DNA of 64,000 nucleotides. Source: Paracoccus sp. R12_2. GTDB taxonomy: Bacteria; Pseudomonadota; Alphaproteobacteria; Rhodobacterales; Rhodobacteraceae. A model generated the notes under the pieces. That model made no database searches and was not told where the DNA came from. It worked only from the letters and a program-made list of their open reading frames with translations. The translations under genes and the position numbers were made by a program. Numbering within the stretch: the stretch's first letter is position 1; each line of letters begins with the position of its first letter. The stretch lies in the NCBI RefSeq assembly GCF_017744015.1, contig NZ_JAGHRA010000011.1:62001-126000 (forward strand), given 5' to 3'. Below, piece after piece: positions 43,914 through 58,120 of the stretch.

Positions 43914-45590
43914 TCAGTCCGCCATCAGCCGGCTGATGATCACGGTCACCTCGGGCTTCTTGCCGATCTCTTCCATGGCGACCTGACGGGTGATCTTGCG
44001 CACCGCCTCTTCCATCTTCCGATCGTCGGACACGGTGCGATTATCGGCCGATTCCAGGAACTCGGCCAACTCGCCCTCGATATGCCGGGCCAGGTCATCG
44101 CCGCCGCGTGTCCGACCGGGCAGCCCCATCAGTTCCACCCAGGCGTCGGGCAGGACGTTATCTTCCTCGTCAACGATCACGCTGACCAGCGCATGCCCGT
44201 TCAACGCCATCCGAATGCGATCGCGCACGACGCCATCCATCGCGCCGATCAGCACGGTGCCGTCCAGATACAATCGACCCGTCTCGACCTGATCGACCAC
44301 CTTAAGCGTGTCGCCGGTCAGATCCATCATCATGCCGTTGACCGCAACCCCGGACGCCAGACCCTTGTCGCGGGCCAGCATCATGTGTTCGCGCAGATGC
44401 AGATGCTCGCCATGCATCGGAATCACGATCTCGGGCTTCAGCAGATCGTGCAGCGCCTCGATGTCGGGGCGGTTCGCGTGCCCCGACACATGGAACAGGC
44501 CGTCATCCGCATCGAAGACATCGACGCCCATTTCGCTGAGCGCGTTCATGATCCGGCCGACGCTGCGTTCGTTGCCCGGAATGGTCTTCGAGCTGAACAG
44601 AAAACTGTCACCTTCCTTCAGCGACAGCCCCAGATAGCGTCCCCGCGACAACTGCGCGCTGGCCGCGCGGCGTTCGCCCTGGGATCCGGTGACAATCAGC
44701 ATGACCTTGCCGCGCGGCATGTTGGCCGCCTCGTCGGGACCGATCGTATCGGGGAAATCCGTCAGAATGCCGGTTTCCAGCCCGACCGACACCATCCGGC
44801 GCATTGCCCGCCCCAACAGGCAGACCTTGCGGCCTGACGCGATGGCCGCGTCGGCAAGGGTCTTCAGCCGTGCGATGTTGCTGGCGAAGGTGGTCGCGAC
44901 CACCATGTTCTTCTGGGCCATGACCCATTCAAGGATCGGGTTGGCCAGCAGCGCCTCGGACCGGCCGGGATGGGTCGAGAAGACGTTGGTCGAATCGCAG
45001 GTCAGCACCTTGATGCCGCGCCCCTCGGCGGCGATGTCGTGCCACACGATGGGATCGAAGGCATCGCCCACGACAGGGGTGCCGTCCAGCTTGAAATCGC
45101 CGGTATGCACGATCCGGCCCGCCGGCGTGTCGATGATCAGCGCGGCGCTTTCCGGGATCGAGTGGCTGACCGGCACGAACTGGACATTGAAAGGACCAAG
45201 CTGCGTCACCTCGGGGCGCGGCCCGGTGATCCGCACCACGTCGGCGGGATGCCCCTGCTCTTCCAGCTTCAGACGGCACAGTGCGCCGGTGAACTGACGC
45301 GCATAGACCGGCACACCCAGCCTGGAATACAGATGCCCCACCGCGCCAAGGTGATCCTCGTGGCCGTGGGTGATGAAGATCGCCTCCAGCCGGTCGCGGT
45401 TCTCTTGCAGCCAGGTGATGTCGGGCATGATCAGATCGATGCCTGGCGCGCTGTCCATGTCGCCGAAGGTCACCCCCAGATCGACCAGGATCAGCCTTTC
45501 CTTGCCCGGCGCGCCATATCCATAGACATAGGCGTTCATGCCGATTTCGCCCGCGCCGCCAAGCGGCAGATAGATCAGGCGGTCAGCCAT
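43914..45590 (-). CDS. rnj: ribonuclease J
   Basis: 558 residues. Beta-lactamase fold with THGHEDHLGA at 74-83, then a beta-CASP domain with GSQGER, SGHANRPDI and HGEHLHLREH motifs. RNase J has 5'-3' exonuclease and endonuclease activity and acts with RNase E in Rhodobacterales in rRNA and mRNA processing. It overlaps the coaX stop by 8 bases, so it is at the end of the nuo-birA-coaX run. Confidence 0.95.
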   Translation of the reverse strand: MADRLIYLPLGGAGEIGMNAYVYGYGAPGKERLILVDLGVTFGDMDSAPGIDLIMPDITWLQENRDRLEAIFITHGHEDHLGAVGHLYSRLGVPVYARQFTGALCRLKLEEQGHPADVVRITGPRPEVTQLGPFNVQFVPVSHSIPESAALIIDTPAGRIVHTGDFKLDGTPVVGDAFDPIVWHDIAAEGRGIKVLTCDSTNVFSTHPGRSEALLANPILEWVMAQKNMVVATTFASNIARLKTLADAAIASGRKVCLLGRAMRRMVSVGLETGILTDFPDTIGPDEAANMPRGKVMLIVTGSQGERRAASAQLSRGRYLGLSLKEGDSFLFSSKTIPGNERSVGRIMNALSEMGVDVFDADDGLFHVSGHANRPDIEALHDLLKPEIVIPMHGEHLHLREHMMLARDKGLASGVAVNGMMMDLTGDTLKVVDQVETGRLYLDGTVLIGAMDGVVRDRIRMALNGHALVSVIVDEEDNVLPDAWVELMGLPGRTRGGDDLARHIEGELAEFLESADNRTVSDDRKMEEAVRKITRQVAMEEIGKKPEVTVIISRLMAD

Positions 45591-46362
45591 TGCCCATCTC
45601 CTTGTTGTAATCGTGAATCAATCTTAATCCGTGAACTGTCAGATCGTCTTCTATCGCGTCGAACAGGTCAAACCCCTGATCGAATAATGGTGCCAACCCG
45701 CCGGTCGCGATCACCTTGATACTGTGATCGCGTTCCTGCCGGATCCGCCGTGTGATGCCTTCAATCAGGCCGATATACCCCCAGTAGATGCCGGACTGGA
45801 TACAGGCAACCGTATTGGTGCCGATGACCCGTTCCGGCATCGTGACATCGACATGCGGCAGGGCGGCGGCGGCCATGTGCAGCGCCTCGAGCGACAGGTT
45901 GACGCCGGGCGCGATGACGCCGCCGACATAGGCGCCGTCGACATCGACCACATCGAAATTCGTCGCGGTGCCGAAATCGACCACCACGGTATTGCCGCCG
46001 TGCCGGTCAAAGGCGGCGACCGCGTTGGCCAGCCGGTCCGGACCGACCTTGGTGCCCGGATCGACGCGGGGCGCCACCGGCATCAGGCATTCGGGCTTGC
46101 CCACCACCAGCGGACGCAGGTCGAAATAGCGGTTGCAAAGCACCCGCAGATTGAAGACGACGCGCGGCGCGGTGGCGCTGATGATGCAGCCGTCGATCTG
46201 CAGTTCGAACTTGCGCACCGCGATCAGCGTGGACAGCCAGACATAGTATTCGTCCGCCGTCCTGCGATGATCGGTCGAGATGCGCCAATGCGACAGGAAC
46301 TTGCTGCCATCCCAGATCGAGAACACGGTGTTGGTGTTGCCGGTATCGATGCACAGCAGCAT
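45583..46362 (-). CDS. coaX: type III pantothenate kinase
   Basis: 259 residues. ASKHA-type kinase with IDTGNTNTVFSIWD at the N-terminus, then GPDRLANAVAA and VVDFGTATNFDVVD for ATP and pantothenate binding. It starts coenzyme A synthesis. It lies 4 bases after birA and overlaps rnj by 8 bases. Confidence 0.95.
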   Translation of the reverse strand: MLLCIDTGNTNTVFSIWDGSKFLSHWRISTDHRRTADEYYVWLSTLIAVRKFELQIDGCIISATAPRVVFNLRVLCNRYFDLRPLVVGKPECLMPVAPRVDPGTKVGPDRLANAVAAFDRHGGNTVVVDFGTATNFDVVDVDGAYVGGVIAPGVNLSLEALHMAAAALPHVDVTMPERVIGTNTVACIQSGIYWGYIGLIEGITRRIRQERDHSIKVIATGGLAPLFDQGFDLFDAIEDDLTVHGLRLIHDYNKEMGNG

Positions 46363-46366
46363 GGGG

Positions 46367-47140
46367 TCAGGCTCCGCTGAAATGAATTTCGGCGGCGGGG
46401 ACCGCCTGCCTGCCGCGCGATGTCGTCAGGATCAGCGCGCCGGTTTCGTCGATGCCGTCAAAGCGTCCGGTCATCTCGTTCCGGCCGGTCCGCGCGATAA
46501 TCGTCTGGCCCAGCCTTGCGGCACGGGCCAGCCACGCGGTTCGGATCGGCGCGAACCCATAGGCGCGCATCTGCCGCCACCAGTGGTCGAAGGCCGGGGC
46601 CAGCGCGTCCAGAACCTCGTCCGGCGTGACAGTCAGTCCCGTCTCACCCTTCAGGCTGACGGGTCGCAGCGCGCCCGGCTCGACCGATCCGGGGTCGGGC
46701 GCGGACCCAAGATTGATACCAATACCGATTGCCAGCCATGTCAGCGTCGCCCCCGAGCCAGAGCTTTCCAGCAGGATGCCGGACAGTTTGCCGCCGTTCA
46801 GAAGCACGTCGTTGGGCCATTTCAGCGACAGGTTCAGCTGCGGACCGCAAAGCCTCGTCAGAGCCTCGTGGACCGCCAGCGCCGCAACGAAGGAAAGACG
46901 GGCCGCATCTGCAGGCCCGCCATCGGGCCGCAGCAGGAACGTCGCGGCGAAATTTCCGGGCGGATCGGTCCATGCGCGACCGCGGCGGCCCCGACCGGCT
47001 TCTTGCCGACGCGCCATGATCCAGGCCGGCCCGGCCAGGGATGGCGCCAGACGGAACGCCTCGGCATTGGTGCTGTCGACACGGTCAAGAACGTGGCGCG
47101 CGACCCCATCCGGCCATGGCGCGACGCGCGATTCAGTCAA
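46367..47140 (-). CDS. birA: biotin--[acetyl-CoA-carboxylase] ligase
   Basis: 257 residues, group I biotin ligase without the N-terminal DNA-binding domain of E. coli BirA. Motifs: [22 protein letters not shown] and [17 protein letters not shown]. The start is set to the TTG at 47140, because no ATG or GTG exists near the family's N-terminus ([10 protein letters not shown]); it overlaps the nuoN stop by 8 bases. A biotin ligase directly after nuoN is the Paracoccus arrangement. Confidence 0.9.
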   Translation of the reverse strand: MTESRVAPWPDGVARHVLDRVDSTNAEAFRLAPSLAGPAWIMARRQEAGRGRRGRAWTDPPGNFAATFLLRPDGGPADAARLSFVAALAVHEALTRLCGPQLNLSLKWPNDVLLNGGKLSGILLESSGSGATLTWLAIGIGINLGSAPDPGSVEPGALRPVSLKGETGLTVTPDEVLDALAPAFDHWWRQMRAYGFAPIRTAWLARAARLGQTIIARTGRNEMTGRFDGIDETGALILTTSRGRQAVPAAEIHFSGA

Positions 47141-48656
47141 CTGCGGTCTCGGCCGGTGCCTCACCCGAAACATCGGGACCAGCGCCGTCCATTCCCGCCT
47201 CGGCGGCCGTCGCCTCGGGTCCGACCAGCGATTGCGCGGCGGTGGCGGCGGCGTCATCGACGCCCAGCATGGTGATCGCCCCCAGCAGAAGCATGGCGGC
47301 GGGAACGACCAGCGCGAGATACTGGACCAGCCCCATGCGGCTTTCGACGCCTTCGCTCTCGGCCCCGAAGAACATGTAGTAGACGATACGCAGATAATAG
47401 AACGCACCGATGACCGAGGCGATCACGCCCAGCACCGCAAGCCAGCTCATCCCGGCCTGAACGGCGGCGGACAGCACACCGAACTTGGCGAAGAATCCAA
47501 GGAATGGCGGCACGCCGGCCAGGCTGAACATCAGGAACAGGACGGCGAATGCCTTGAGCGGTTCGGCCGAGGCAAAGCGGTTCAGGCTGGCCAGATCGGT
47601 CACCGGCCGGCCATCGCGTTCCAGCGACAGGATGAAGGCAAAGCTGCCGACATTCATCACCGCATAGATCGCCATGTACATCAGCATCGCCTGCACGCCA
47701 TAGGCTGTGCCGGCCGCAAGCCCGACAAGGGCAAAGCCCATATGCGCGATCGACGAATAGGCCATCAGACGCTTGATGTTTGTCTGACCGATCCCCGCGA
47801 TCGACCCCAGGAACATCGACAGCACCGCCAGCGCCGCGATGATCTGTCCCCAGTCGCCAGGCACGTTGCCGAACGCCTCGAACATCAGCCGGGCGATCAG
47901 CGCCATCGCCGCCACCTTGGGGGCGGTGGCGAAGAACGCCGTGACCGGCGTCGGCGCCCCTTCATAGACATCGGGCGTCCACATGTGGAACGGCACCGCC
48001 GACACCTTGAAGGCAAGCCCGACCAGCAGGAACACCAGTCCGAACAGCAGACCCAGCGACATCTGGCCCGCGGTCACGGTCGAGAAGATGCCGTCGAAGC
48101 TGGTGGTGCCGGCAAAGCCGTAAACCAGCGACGCACCATATAGCAGCATCCCCGAACTGAGCGCGCCAAGGACGAAATACTTCAGCCCGGCCTCGGACGA
48201 CTTGGCGCTTTCGCGGCGCATCGCGGCCACGACGTAAAGCGACAGCGACTGCAGTTCCAAACCCATATACAGGGTCAGAAGGTCACCGGCCGAAACCATC
48301 ATCATCATGCCGACCGCGGCCAGCGTGATCAGGATCGGGAATTCGAACCGCAGCAGGCCACGCCGCTCCATGTAGTCGGCGCTCATCGCAAGGACCGCGG
48401 CGGCGGAAATCAGGATCGTCACCTTGGCGAAACGCGCGAAGGAATCGTCATGGAACATGCCGAAGAACGCCGTTGCGTCGGGTCGGTCGGCAAAGCCGAC
48501 ATACGCCCCCACGATCAGCAGCATCCCGACCGTCGTCCACAGGATCGGCCGGGCGATGGCGTCCTTGCCCAGATAGGCCCCGGCCAGAAGCGCCGCCATG
48601 GCGTAGATCGCCAGCAGCATCTCGGGCAAAATGGTCGAAAAATCGATCGCGGTCAT
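47133..48656 (-). CDS. nuoN: NADH dehydrogenase subunit N
   Basis: 507 residues, 14 predicted helices, one of the three antiporter-like proton-pumping subunits of complex I. The conserved Lys in [25 protein letters not shown] and the Lys of the [15 protein letters not shown] helix are present. The C-terminal 45 residues are Ala/Glu/Asp-rich and probably exposed. Start at 48656, 10 bases after nuoM. Confidence 0.96.
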   Translation of the reverse strand: MTAIDFSTILPEMLLAIYAMAALLAGAYLGKDAIARPILWTTVGMLLIVGAYVGFADRPDATAFFGMFHDDSFARFAKVTILISAAAVLAMSADYMERRGLLRFEFPILITLAAVGMMMMVSAGDLLTLYMGLELQSLSLYVVAAMRRESAKSSEAGLKYFVLGALSSGMLLYGASLVYGFAGTTSFDGIFSTVTAGQMSLGLLFGLVFLLVGLAFKVSAVPFHMWTPDVYEGAPTPVTAFFATAPKVAAMALIARLMFEAFGNVPGDWGQIIAALAVLSMFLGSIAGIGQTNIKRLMAYSSIAHMGFALVGLAAGTAYGVQAMLMYMAIYAVMNVGSFAFILSLERDGRPVTDLASLNRFASAEPLKAFAVLFLMFSLAGVPPFLGFFAKFGVLSAAVQAGMSWLAVLGVIASVIGAFYYLRIVYYMFFGAESEGVESRMGLVQYLALVVPAAMLLLGAITMLGVDDAAATAAQSLVGPEATAAEAGMDGAGPDVSGEAPAETAVD

Positions 48657-48666
48657 TCTGCGTTCC

Positions 48667-50235
48667 TCAATGGCTGGCTTCGGGCTGCGTCGCGTCGGCG
48701 GTGACGGCAAGACCGTCCGCCGCTTCGTGCGGCAGCGCGTCGTGATAGCTGACCAGCAGCGCCTCGACGGCAGGGCCGGTGATGTCTGTGACCAGTCGCG
48801 GATAGACGCCAAGCAGCAGCGTCATCGCGATCAGCGGCGCGAAGATCCAGCGTTCGCGCGGGGTCATGTCGGTGATGGTCTTCAGGCTTTCCTTGATCAG
48901 TGCGCCGAAGGTGACGCGGCGATACAGCCACAGCGCATAGGCAGCCGACAGGATCACACCCGAGGCGGCCACGAAAGCGACCCATGTATTGGACTTGAAC
49001 GTGCCCATCAGCGTCAGGAATTCGCCGACGAAGCCGGATGTCCCTGGCAGGCCGACATTGGCCATCGTGAAGAACATGAAGACCAGCGCATAGACCGGCA
49101 TCCGGTTCACCAGACCGCCATAGGCGTCGATCTCGCGCGTGTGCATGCGGTCGTAGATGACGCCGACGCACAGGAACAGCGCGCCCGAGATGAAGCCGTG
49201 CGACAGCATCTGGAAGATCGCGCCGTCCAGACCCTGCTGGTTGGCGGCAAAGGTGCCCATCGTCACATAGCCCATATGGGCGACCGACGAATAGGCGATC
49301 AGCTTCTTCATGTCGGACTGCGCCAGCGCCACCAGCGAGGTATAGACGATGGCGATGGCCGACATCCAGAAGACCAGCGGCTGCAACAGATCAGACGCGA
49401 CCGGGAACATCGGCAGCGAAAAGCGCAGGAACCCATAGCCGCCCATCTTCAGCAGCACGGCGGCCAGCACGACCGAACCTGCCGTGGGCGCCTGAACATG
49501 CGCGTCCGGAAGCCAGGTGTGGACCGGCCACATCGGCATCTTCACCGCGAAGCTGGCGAAGAAGGCGATGAACAGCAGCGTCTGCATGCCGCCGACGATG
49601 GTCAAGCCAAGCACCCGCATCGTTTCGGACGGAAAGTCGAACTGCAGCAGCTGCGCGATGTCGGTGGTTCCGGCGGTGCGTGCCATGGCGATCATCGCGA
49701 CCAGCATCAGGACCGAACCGAGGAAGGTATAGAGGAAGAACTTGAACGCCGCATAGATGCGGTTCTTGCCGCCCCAGATCCCGATGATCAGGAACATCGG
49801 GATCAGCCCGGCCTCGAAGAACAGGTAGAACAGGATCAGGTCCAGCGCGGTGAAAACGCCGATCATCAGCCCTTCCAGCACCAGAAAGGCGATCATGTAT
49901 TCCTTGACCCGGATCTTGACGTCCCAGGTGGACAGGATCGTCAGCGGCATCAGGAACGTGGTCAGCAGAACGAACAGGATCGAGATGCCATCGACCCCCA
50001 TCTTGTAGCGCAGGCCCATGATCCAAGGGTGATCCTCGACGAACTGGAAGCCCGTGTCCGCCGGATCGAAGCCCGCCAGAAGGAACAGCGAGATCAGGAA
50101 GGTCGCGGTGGTCGCGATCAGTGCCAACCATTTCGCGTTCTTCTGCGAGGCCGCGTCGTCGCCGGGCAGGAACAGCGCCAGAATCGCGGCCGCGACAATC
50201 GGCAGAAAGGTGATGATCGAAAGAAGGTTCGTCAT
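48667..50235 (-). CDS. nuoM: NADH dehydrogenase subunit M
   Basis: 522 residues, 14 helices, antiporter-like subunit. [23 protein letters not shown] carries the conserved Glu of helix 5; [20 protein letters not shown] and [17 protein letters not shown] hold the pump lysines. It starts one base before the nuoL stop, so the reading passes directly between them. Confidence 0.96.
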   Translation of the reverse strand: MTNLLSIITFLPIVAAAILALFLPGDDAASQKNAKWLALIATTATFLISLFLLAGFDPADTGFQFVEDHPWIMGLRYKMGVDGISILFVLLTTFLMPLTILSTWDVKIRVKEYMIAFLVLEGLMIGVFTALDLILFYLFFEAGLIPMFLIIGIWGGKNRIYAAFKFFLYTFLGSVLMLVAMIAMARTAGTTDIAQLLQFDFPSETMRVLGLTIVGGMQTLLFIAFFASFAVKMPMWPVHTWLPDAHVQAPTAGSVVLAAVLLKMGGYGFLRFSLPMFPVASDLLQPLVFWMSAIAIVYTSLVALAQSDMKKLIAYSSVAHMGYVTMGTFAANQQGLDGAIFQMLSHGFISGALFLCVGVIYDRMHTREIDAYGGLVNRMPVYALVFMFFTMANVGLPGTSGFVGEFLTLMGTFKSNTWVAFVAASGVILSAAYALWLYRRVTFGALIKESLKTITDMTPRERWIFAPLIAMTLLLGVYPRLVTDITGPAVEALLVSYHDALPHEAADGLAVTADATQPEASH

Positions 50236-50236
50236 G

Positions 50237-52345
50237 TCAGTGCGCGCCCCGCATCATCACCCAGATCAGCAAGCCCACGATGCCCAGAACCATCGCGAAG
50301 GCATAATGGAACAGATATCCGGACTGAACCCGCCCGGCGAACCGGGTCAGCCGCGGGATGATTCCCATGGCGACCCCGTTGATGGCGCCGTCGATAATCG
50401 CTCCGTCGCCGCCCGTCCACAGCTTGCGGCCCAGCCACCTCGTCGGACGAACGAAAACGAAGTCGTAGATCTCGTCGAAATACCACTTGTTCAACAGGAA
50501 GCGATACAGCGCCGGTTGCTGTTCGGCCAGCTTGCGCGGTGCATCCGGGCTGCGGATGTAGAAGACCCAGGCAAGCAGCAGCCCCGCCAGCATCGCGATG
50601 AAGGGCGAAACCTTGACCCAGGCCGGGGAATGGTGCGCCTCGTCCAGGACATGATTGTCGGGATGCATGTAGATGGCACCGCCGACCGGCGCAGCGACAT
50701 CCGCGGCAACCGCATGTCCGTCCTCGCCTTCGGCAGTCCCTTCGGTCTCTGCGGCGGCGGAGCCGTCCTCAGGCTCGGCCTCGTCCCCGTGCCCCGCCTC
50801 GGTGCTGGCGTGAACCTCGCCATGGCCCATGTGGAAGAACTGCGCGACCTTGTCGTGGCTGCCGAAGAACGGACCATACCAGACCATCCCGGCAAAGATT
50901 GCACCGATGGCCAGAACCCCCAGCGGCACGGTCATGACGCGCGGGCTTTCATGGGCATGATCGTGGGTATGCTGATCGCCACGCGGCTTGCCGAAGAAAG
51001 TCATGAACATCAGCCGCCAGGAATAGAAGCTGGTGAACGCCGCGGCGATGACCAGCATCCAGAAGGCATAGGTGTTGCCGGCCCAGGCGCTTTCGATGGC
51101 CGCATCCTTGGACAGGAAGCCTGCGAAGCCGATATGGGTCAGCGGGATGCCGACGCCGGTGATCGCCAACGTGCCGATCATCATCGCCCAGAAGGTCAGA
51201 GGGATCTTCTTGCGCAACCCGCCATAATTTCTCATGTCCTGTTCGTGGTGCATCGCGTGGATGACCGAACCCGCGCCAAGAAACAGCATTGCCTTGAAAA
51301 AGGCATGGGTCAGCAGGTGGAACATCGCGACCGAATAGACGCCGACGCCCGCCGCCACGAACATGTAGCCAAGCTGCGAACAGGTCGAATAGGCGATCAC
51401 CCGCTTGATGTCGTTCTGCACCAGGCCGACGGTCGCCGCGAAGAATGCGGTCGTCGCCCCGATTACCGTCACGAAGGTCTTCGCATCAGGCGCGAATTCG
51501 AACAGCGGCGACATGCGGCAGACCAGGAAGACGCCTGCGGTGACCATGGTCGCGGCGTGGATCAGCGCCGAAACCGGCGTCGGACCCTCCATCGCGTCGG
51601 GAAGCCAGGTGTGCAGGAACAGCTGCGCCGATTTGCCCATCGCGCCGATGAACAGCAGCACCGCCAGAACCTCGGTCGCGGTCCAGTCGCGCCACAGGAA
51701 ATGCATCTGGGTCTGCGCCAGTTCGGGGATCTGCCCGAAGATCGCATCGAACTGGATCGAACCGGTCATCCAGAAAAGACCGAAGATCCCCAGCAGGAAC
51801 CCGAAATCGCCGACCCGGTTGACGATGAACGCCTTCATCGCGGCAGCCCCCGCCGAGGGTTTCTTGTAGTAGAACCCGATCAGCAGATACGAGGCGACGC
51901 CGACGCCCTCCCAGCCGAAGAACATCTGCAGAAGGTTGTCGGCCGTCACCAGCATCAGCATCGCAAAGGTGAAGAACGACAGATAGGCGAAGAACCGCGC
52001 CTTGTAATGTTCGTCGTGGGTGAAGTTCTCGTCATGGGCCATGTAGCCCATCGAATACAGGTGAACCAGCGCCGAGACGGTCGTCACGACGATCAGCATG
52101 ATCGCGGTCAGCCGGTCCAGGCGGATCGCCCATTCGGACGCGAAATCGCCCGAGACGATCCAGTCCATCACCGGGATGTGCCGGGTCTCGCCGTCGAAAC
52201 CCAGGAAGATGATCCAGGAAAAGAAGCAGGCCGCGAACAGGACGCCCGTGGTCAGATACTGCGCGCCCTTCTCGCCGATCACGCGCCATCCGAAACCGGC
52301 GATGATCGCGCCCAGAAGCGGGGCAAACAGGATGAATTGCGCCAT
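50237..52345 (-). CDS. nuoL: NADH dehydrogenase subunit L
   Basis: 702 residues, the most distal pumping subunit with the long lateral helix at the C-terminus. [54 protein letters not shown] and [17 protein letters not shown] are core motifs. Between helix 15 and the lateral helix is an insertion at about residues 502-568 rich in His, Glu, Ala and Gly. Starts 6 bases before nuoK's stop. Confidence 0.96.
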   Translation of the reverse strand: MAQFILFAPLLGAIIAGFGWRVIGEKGAQYLTTGVLFAACFFSWIIFLGFDGETRHIPVMDWIVSGDFASEWAIRLDRLTAIMLIVVTTVSALVHLYSMGYMAHDENFTHDEHYKARFFAYLSFFTFAMLMLVTADNLLQMFFGWEGVGVASYLLIGFYYKKPSAGAAAMKAFIVNRVGDFGFLLGIFGLFWMTGSIQFDAIFGQIPELAQTQMHFLWRDWTATEVLAVLLFIGAMGKSAQLFLHTWLPDAMEGPTPVSALIHAATMVTAGVFLVCRMSPLFEFAPDAKTFVTVIGATTAFFAATVGLVQNDIKRVIAYSTCSQLGYMFVAAGVGVYSVAMFHLLTHAFFKAMLFLGAGSVIHAMHHEQDMRNYGGLRKKIPLTFWAMMIGTLAITGVGIPLTHIGFAGFLSKDAAIESAWAGNTYAFWMLVIAAAFTSFYSWRLMFMTFFGKPRGDQHTHDHAHESPRVMTVPLGVLAIGAIFAGMVWYGPFFGSHDKVAQFFHMGHGEVHASTEAGHGDEAEPEDGSAAAETEGTAEGEDGHAVAADVAAPVGGAIYMHPDNHVLDEAHHSPAWVKVSPFIAMLAGLLLAWVFYIRSPDAPRKLAEQQPALYRFLLNKWYFDEIYDFVFVRPTRWLGRKLWTGGDGAIIDGAINGVAMGIIPRLTRFAGRVQSGYLFHYAFAMVLGIVGLLIWVMMRGAH

Positions 52346-52351
52346 GATCCC

Positions 52352-52756
<405 letters not shown>

Positions 52757-52760
<4 letters not shown>

Positions 52761-53355
52761 AAGCCCTGCCCGGGCTTGACGTCCCGCAACTCCATCGCCT
52801 TGGCAGGATCGCGATACATCTGTGCCAGCACATCCTGACGCTTGACGTTCTTGCGGTGCCGCATGGTCAGGGTGATCGCCCCGATCATCGCGACCAGCAG
52901 GATCAGCCCGGCCAGCTGGAACGGCAGGATGTAGCGGTCGTAAAGCACGGTGCCGATCAGGTTGGTGTTCATCGCCTCGGCGGTGATCGGTGCGGCGCGC
53001 AACGACTCGGCCTGATCCGAGCTTTGCCAGGCACCGAACCCGATCGCCAGCTGTGCCAGCAGAACCAGCGCGATCAGACCGCCAAGCGGCAGGTATCGCG
53101 CGAATTCGCCCTTCAGTTCGGCGAAATCCACGTCCAGCATCATCACCACGAACAGGAACAGCACCGCGACGGCGCCGACATAGACGATGACCAGCAGCAT
53201 CGCCACGAATTCAGCCCCCTGAAGCACGAACAGACCGGCCGCCGACAGGAAGGCCAGGATCAGCCACAGGACCGAGTGCACCGGGTTGCGCGCCAGAACG
53301 ACCATGAAGCCGGCGGAGCAGACGGAAATCGCGAACAAATAGAATGCAAAGGTGA

Positions 53356-53359
<4 letters not shown>
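52757..53359 (-). CDS. nuoJ: NADH dehydrogenase subunit J
   Basis: 200 residues, five helices; helix 3 carries the Tyr and Val-rich stretch ([21 protein letters not shown]) of the ND6-type pi-bulge region. A C-terminal cytoplasmic tail of about 35 residues is extended compared with E. coli. The start overlaps the stop of the upstream decarboxylase-like gene (ATGA). Confidence 0.95.
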
Positions 53360-55293
<1,934 letters not shown>

Positions 55294-55312
55294 GTCGCCT
55301 GCCCCTTTTCGC

Positions 55313-56083
55313 TTACGCCGCGGGAATGCCGCGTGCCTTGCATTCGCGCAAGGTCTCATTCGTTTCCATCACCCGCAGCCCCAGCGGCTTGTCGTCCGAG
55401 ATCGTGAAGGCGGCTCCGACCAGCAGCTTGCCGTTCCGCGTCTGCTGCAAGGTCCGGATATGGCGCCCATAATTCGCGCCCTCGGCCCTGGCCCAGCCTG
55501 CCAACGCGCAGGTGGCATACGAAAAGGCAATATCGGCGTCCACCCCTTCGCGCAGATTTGCCGTCACTTCGACCAGATCGGACTGTTTGCCTTCGCCAAG
55601 CGCGACCACCCGCGTGCCGATGAAATCCTCGGGCGCGACCACGGTGCCCTGCTTCCATTCGGGCAGCGCGGGCTGGGTCCGCTTGGCGAATTCCTCGATG
55701 GCCTTTTCCTGCGCGGTTTTCTCGCGCGGCAGGTTGCTGGCCACCAGCCCGCCCAGATCAAGATCCAGATTCGCGTTCAGCGCCGCAAGATCGGCCTCGG
55801 TGACGGCAAAGGCATCGCGGCCTTCGGCACTGTCCAGTTCCATCGTGGTGACGCTGCCATCGGGTTCAAGGATCAGGATCTCGCCCGACTTGGTCGAGAT
55901 TCGCGCCAGCGTCAGCGGCGCATCGTCCTTGCCACGATTGGGCGTGGACAGGTTGGCCGTGACCTGTGCGGGCTTCGGCTTGGGCCGACCGTCATCCTTG
56001 GTGCCGCTGAAACAGCCCGACAGCCCGGTCACCGCAAGGGCGGCACCGGCTAGGATCAGATATCTGCGAAGGACCGGCCGCAT
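55313..56083 (-). CDS. putative lipoprotein of the nuo operon
   Basis: 256 residues. A lipobox LSGC follows a hydrophobic signal ([20 protein letters not shown]), so it should be anchored in a membrane facing the periplasm. The remainder has mixed beta structure and one further Cys pair; no family that I recognise. The start at 56083 has GGAG seven bases upstream and lies 4 bases after the nuoG stop; the longer start at 56101 would overlap nuoG. Perhaps an accessory factor specific to this group of bacteria. Confidence 0.75.
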   Translation of the reverse strand: MRPVLRRYLILAGAALAVTGLSGCFSGTKDDGRPKPKPAQVTANLSTPNRGKDDAPLTLARISTKSGEILILEPDGSVTTMELDSAEGRDAFAVTEADLAALNANLDLDLGGLVASNLPREKTAQEKAIEEFAKRTQPALPEWKQGTVVAPEDFIGTRVVALGEGKQSDLVEVTANLREGVDADIAFSYATCALAGWARAEGANYGRHIRTLQQTRNGKLLVGAAFTISDDKPLGLRVMETNETLRECKARGIPAA

Positions 56084-56087
56084 GATG

Positions 56088-58109
56088 TTACTCCGCCGCA
56101 ATCGCGGGCGCGTGGCGCGCCGCTGCCATGCGCGACAGTTCCGCCATCAGGGGCGAACTGCGCGCGATCGGGTTGGTCAGGTAGAAATCCTTGACCGGAT
56201 AGGCAAAACTGGCCTTGCCCAGATCCGCCACGGCGACTGGCTGCCATTCATTCTCGGGCACCACGTCGATCCGGGCCAGATGGGGCACCGCCTCGATCAG
56301 GGCGCGGCGCAGCTGCGCCAGACTGTCCCAGGGCAGCTGCTGACCCAGTTCCGCCGACAACGCCCGCAGGATGGCCCAGTTTTCCTTGGCCTCGCCGGGC
56401 GCGAAATTCGCGCGCATGGCAAGCTGCGGACGGCCTTCGGTGTTCACGAACAGGCCGTTTTCTTCGGTATAGCAGGCGGCGGGCAGGATGATGTCGGCTC
56501 GGTGCGCGCCACGATCGCCATGGCTGCCCTGATAGATGACGAAGGCGCCGTCGGCGATTTCGACCTCATCCGCGCCAAGATTGTAGATCACTTCGGCGCC
56601 GTCGATCGCGGCGGGCAGCCCGCCCTCGGTCACCGCGCCCACATCCATCGCGCCGACGCGGCTTGCGGCGGAGTGCAGGATCAGCAGTTTCGAGTTGGAG
56701 TTCTGGGCCAGTTTCATCGCATGGGCCAGGACCGCCTCGCCGTCGGCCTCGCGGATGGCACCCTGTCCGACGATCACGATGCTGGATTTCTCGCGCGTCT
56801 CGTCGCTGATCTCGCGCAAGGACAGGCTTTCCAGCGCCGCCCGGTCATTGCCGACATGGGCGTAGTCATAGGTCAGATCGACCGCCTCGCCGACCAGCCC
56901 GATCTGTGCGCCATGCGCCCACGCCTTGCGGATGCGCGCGTTCAGCACCGGCGCTTCCTCGCGCGGGTTGGTGCCGATCAGCTGGATCATCGCGGCGGTA
57001 TCGATGTCCTCGATCCGCGCCGTGCCGACATACGCGCTGCGATTGCCCGCCGGCAGGCGTGCACCATCGGTGCGGCATTCGACATGACCGTCCATGCCCT
57101 CGATCAGCTTCTTCAGGCTGAACGCGGCCTCGACCGGGGCCAGATCACCGACCAGACCGGCGATCTTCTTGCCGTGCATGGCGCGGGCCGCGGCGGTCAG
57201 CGCCTCGGGCCATGTGGCCGGGCGCAGCTTGCCGTTCTCGCGGATATAGGGTTTGTCCAGCCGCTGGCGGCGCAGACCGTCCCAGACGAAGCGGGTCTTG
57301 TCGCTGATCCATTCCTCGTTCACGCCGTCATGGTTGCGCGGCAGGATGCGCATGACCTCGCGGCCCTTGGTGTCCACGCGGATCGTGCTGCACAGCGCGT
57401 CCATAACGTCGATGGTTTCGGTCTTGGTCAATTCCCAAGGCCGGGCGGTGAAGGAATAGGGTTTGCTGACCAGCGCACCGACGGGGCACAGGTCGATGAT
57501 GTTTCCCTGCAGGTTCGAGGCCAGCGTCTCGTTCAGATAGCTGGTGATCTCGCTGTCCTCGCCACGGCCGGTCTGGCCCATCTGGGTGATGCCCGCGACC
57601 TCGGTCGTGAATCGCACGCAGCGGGTGCAACTGATGCAGCGCGTCATGTGGGTTTCCACCAGCGGCCCAAGGTTCAACTCCTCAGAGGCGCGCTTGGGCT
57701 CGCGATAGCGGCTGAAATCAACGCCGTAAGCCATCGCCTGGTCCTGCAGGTCGCATTCGCCGCCCTGGTCGCAGATGGGGCAATCCAGCGGATGGTTGAT
57801 CAGCAGGAATTCCATCACGCCCTCGCGGGCCTTCTTGACCATCGGGCTGTTGGTCCGGACCTCGGGCGGGGCGCCCTCGGGGCCGGGCCGCAGATCCTTG
57901 ACCTGCATCGCGCAGCTGGCGGCGGGCTTGGGCGGGCCGCCCACCACCTCGACCAGGCACATCCGGCAGTTGCCGGCGATCGACAGCCGTTCGTGATAAC
58001 AGAAACGCGGAATTTCGACCCCGGCCTGCTCGCAGGCCTGGATCAGCGTCAGGTTGGGATCGACCTCGATCTCATTGCCGTCGATCTTGATTGTCCGCAA
58101 TTCGGCCAT
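56088..58109 (-). CDS. nuoG: NADH dehydrogenase subunit G
   Basis: 673 residues. N-terminal 2Fe-2S domain (residues about 35-80, with [16 protein letters not shown]), the [18 protein letters not shown] block for N5/N4 clusters, [10 protein letters not shown] and the 4Fe-4S pattern in the next 60 residues, then a molybdopterin-enzyme-like domain without the cofactor. The start at 58109 ([11 protein letters not shown]) is favoured over the ATG one codon upstream by ribosome-binding-site distance. Confidence 0.95.
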   Translation of the reverse strand: MAELRTIKIDGNEIEVDPNLTLIQACEQAGVEIPRFCYHERLSIAGNCRMCLVEVVGGPPKPAASCAMQVKDLRPGPEGAPPEVRTNSPMVKKAREGVMEFLLINHPLDCPICDQGGECDLQDQAMAYGVDFSRYREPKRASEELNLGPLVETHMTRCISCTRCVRFTTEVAGITQMGQTGRGEDSEITSYLNETLASNLQGNIIDLCPVGALVSKPYSFTARPWELTKTETIDVMDALCSTIRVDTKGREVMRILPRNHDGVNEEWISDKTRFVWDGLRRQRLDKPYIRENGKLRPATWPEALTAAARAMHGKKIAGLVGDLAPVEAAFSLKKLIEGMDGHVECRTDGARLPAGNRSAYVGTARIEDIDTAAMIQLIGTNPREEAPVLNARIRKAWAHGAQIGLVGEAVDLTYDYAHVGNDRAALESLSLREISDETREKSSIVIVGQGAIREADGEAVLAHAMKLAQNSNSKLLILHSAASRVGAMDVGAVTEGGLPAAIDGAEVIYNLGADEVEIADGAFVIYQGSHGDRGAHRADIILPAACYTEENGLFVNTEGRPQLAMRANFAPGEAKENWAILRALSAELGQQLPWDSLAQLRRALIEAVPHLARIDVVPENEWQPVAVADLGKASFAYPVKDFYLTNPIARSSPLMAELSRMAAARHAPAIAAE

Positions 58110-58120
58110 CATTGCTATCC

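Noticed and set aside
48631..50361. 576-codon plus-strand frame opposite nuoM
   Set aside because: Antisense shadow; translation is a Gln/Arg/His/Asp mix without structure.
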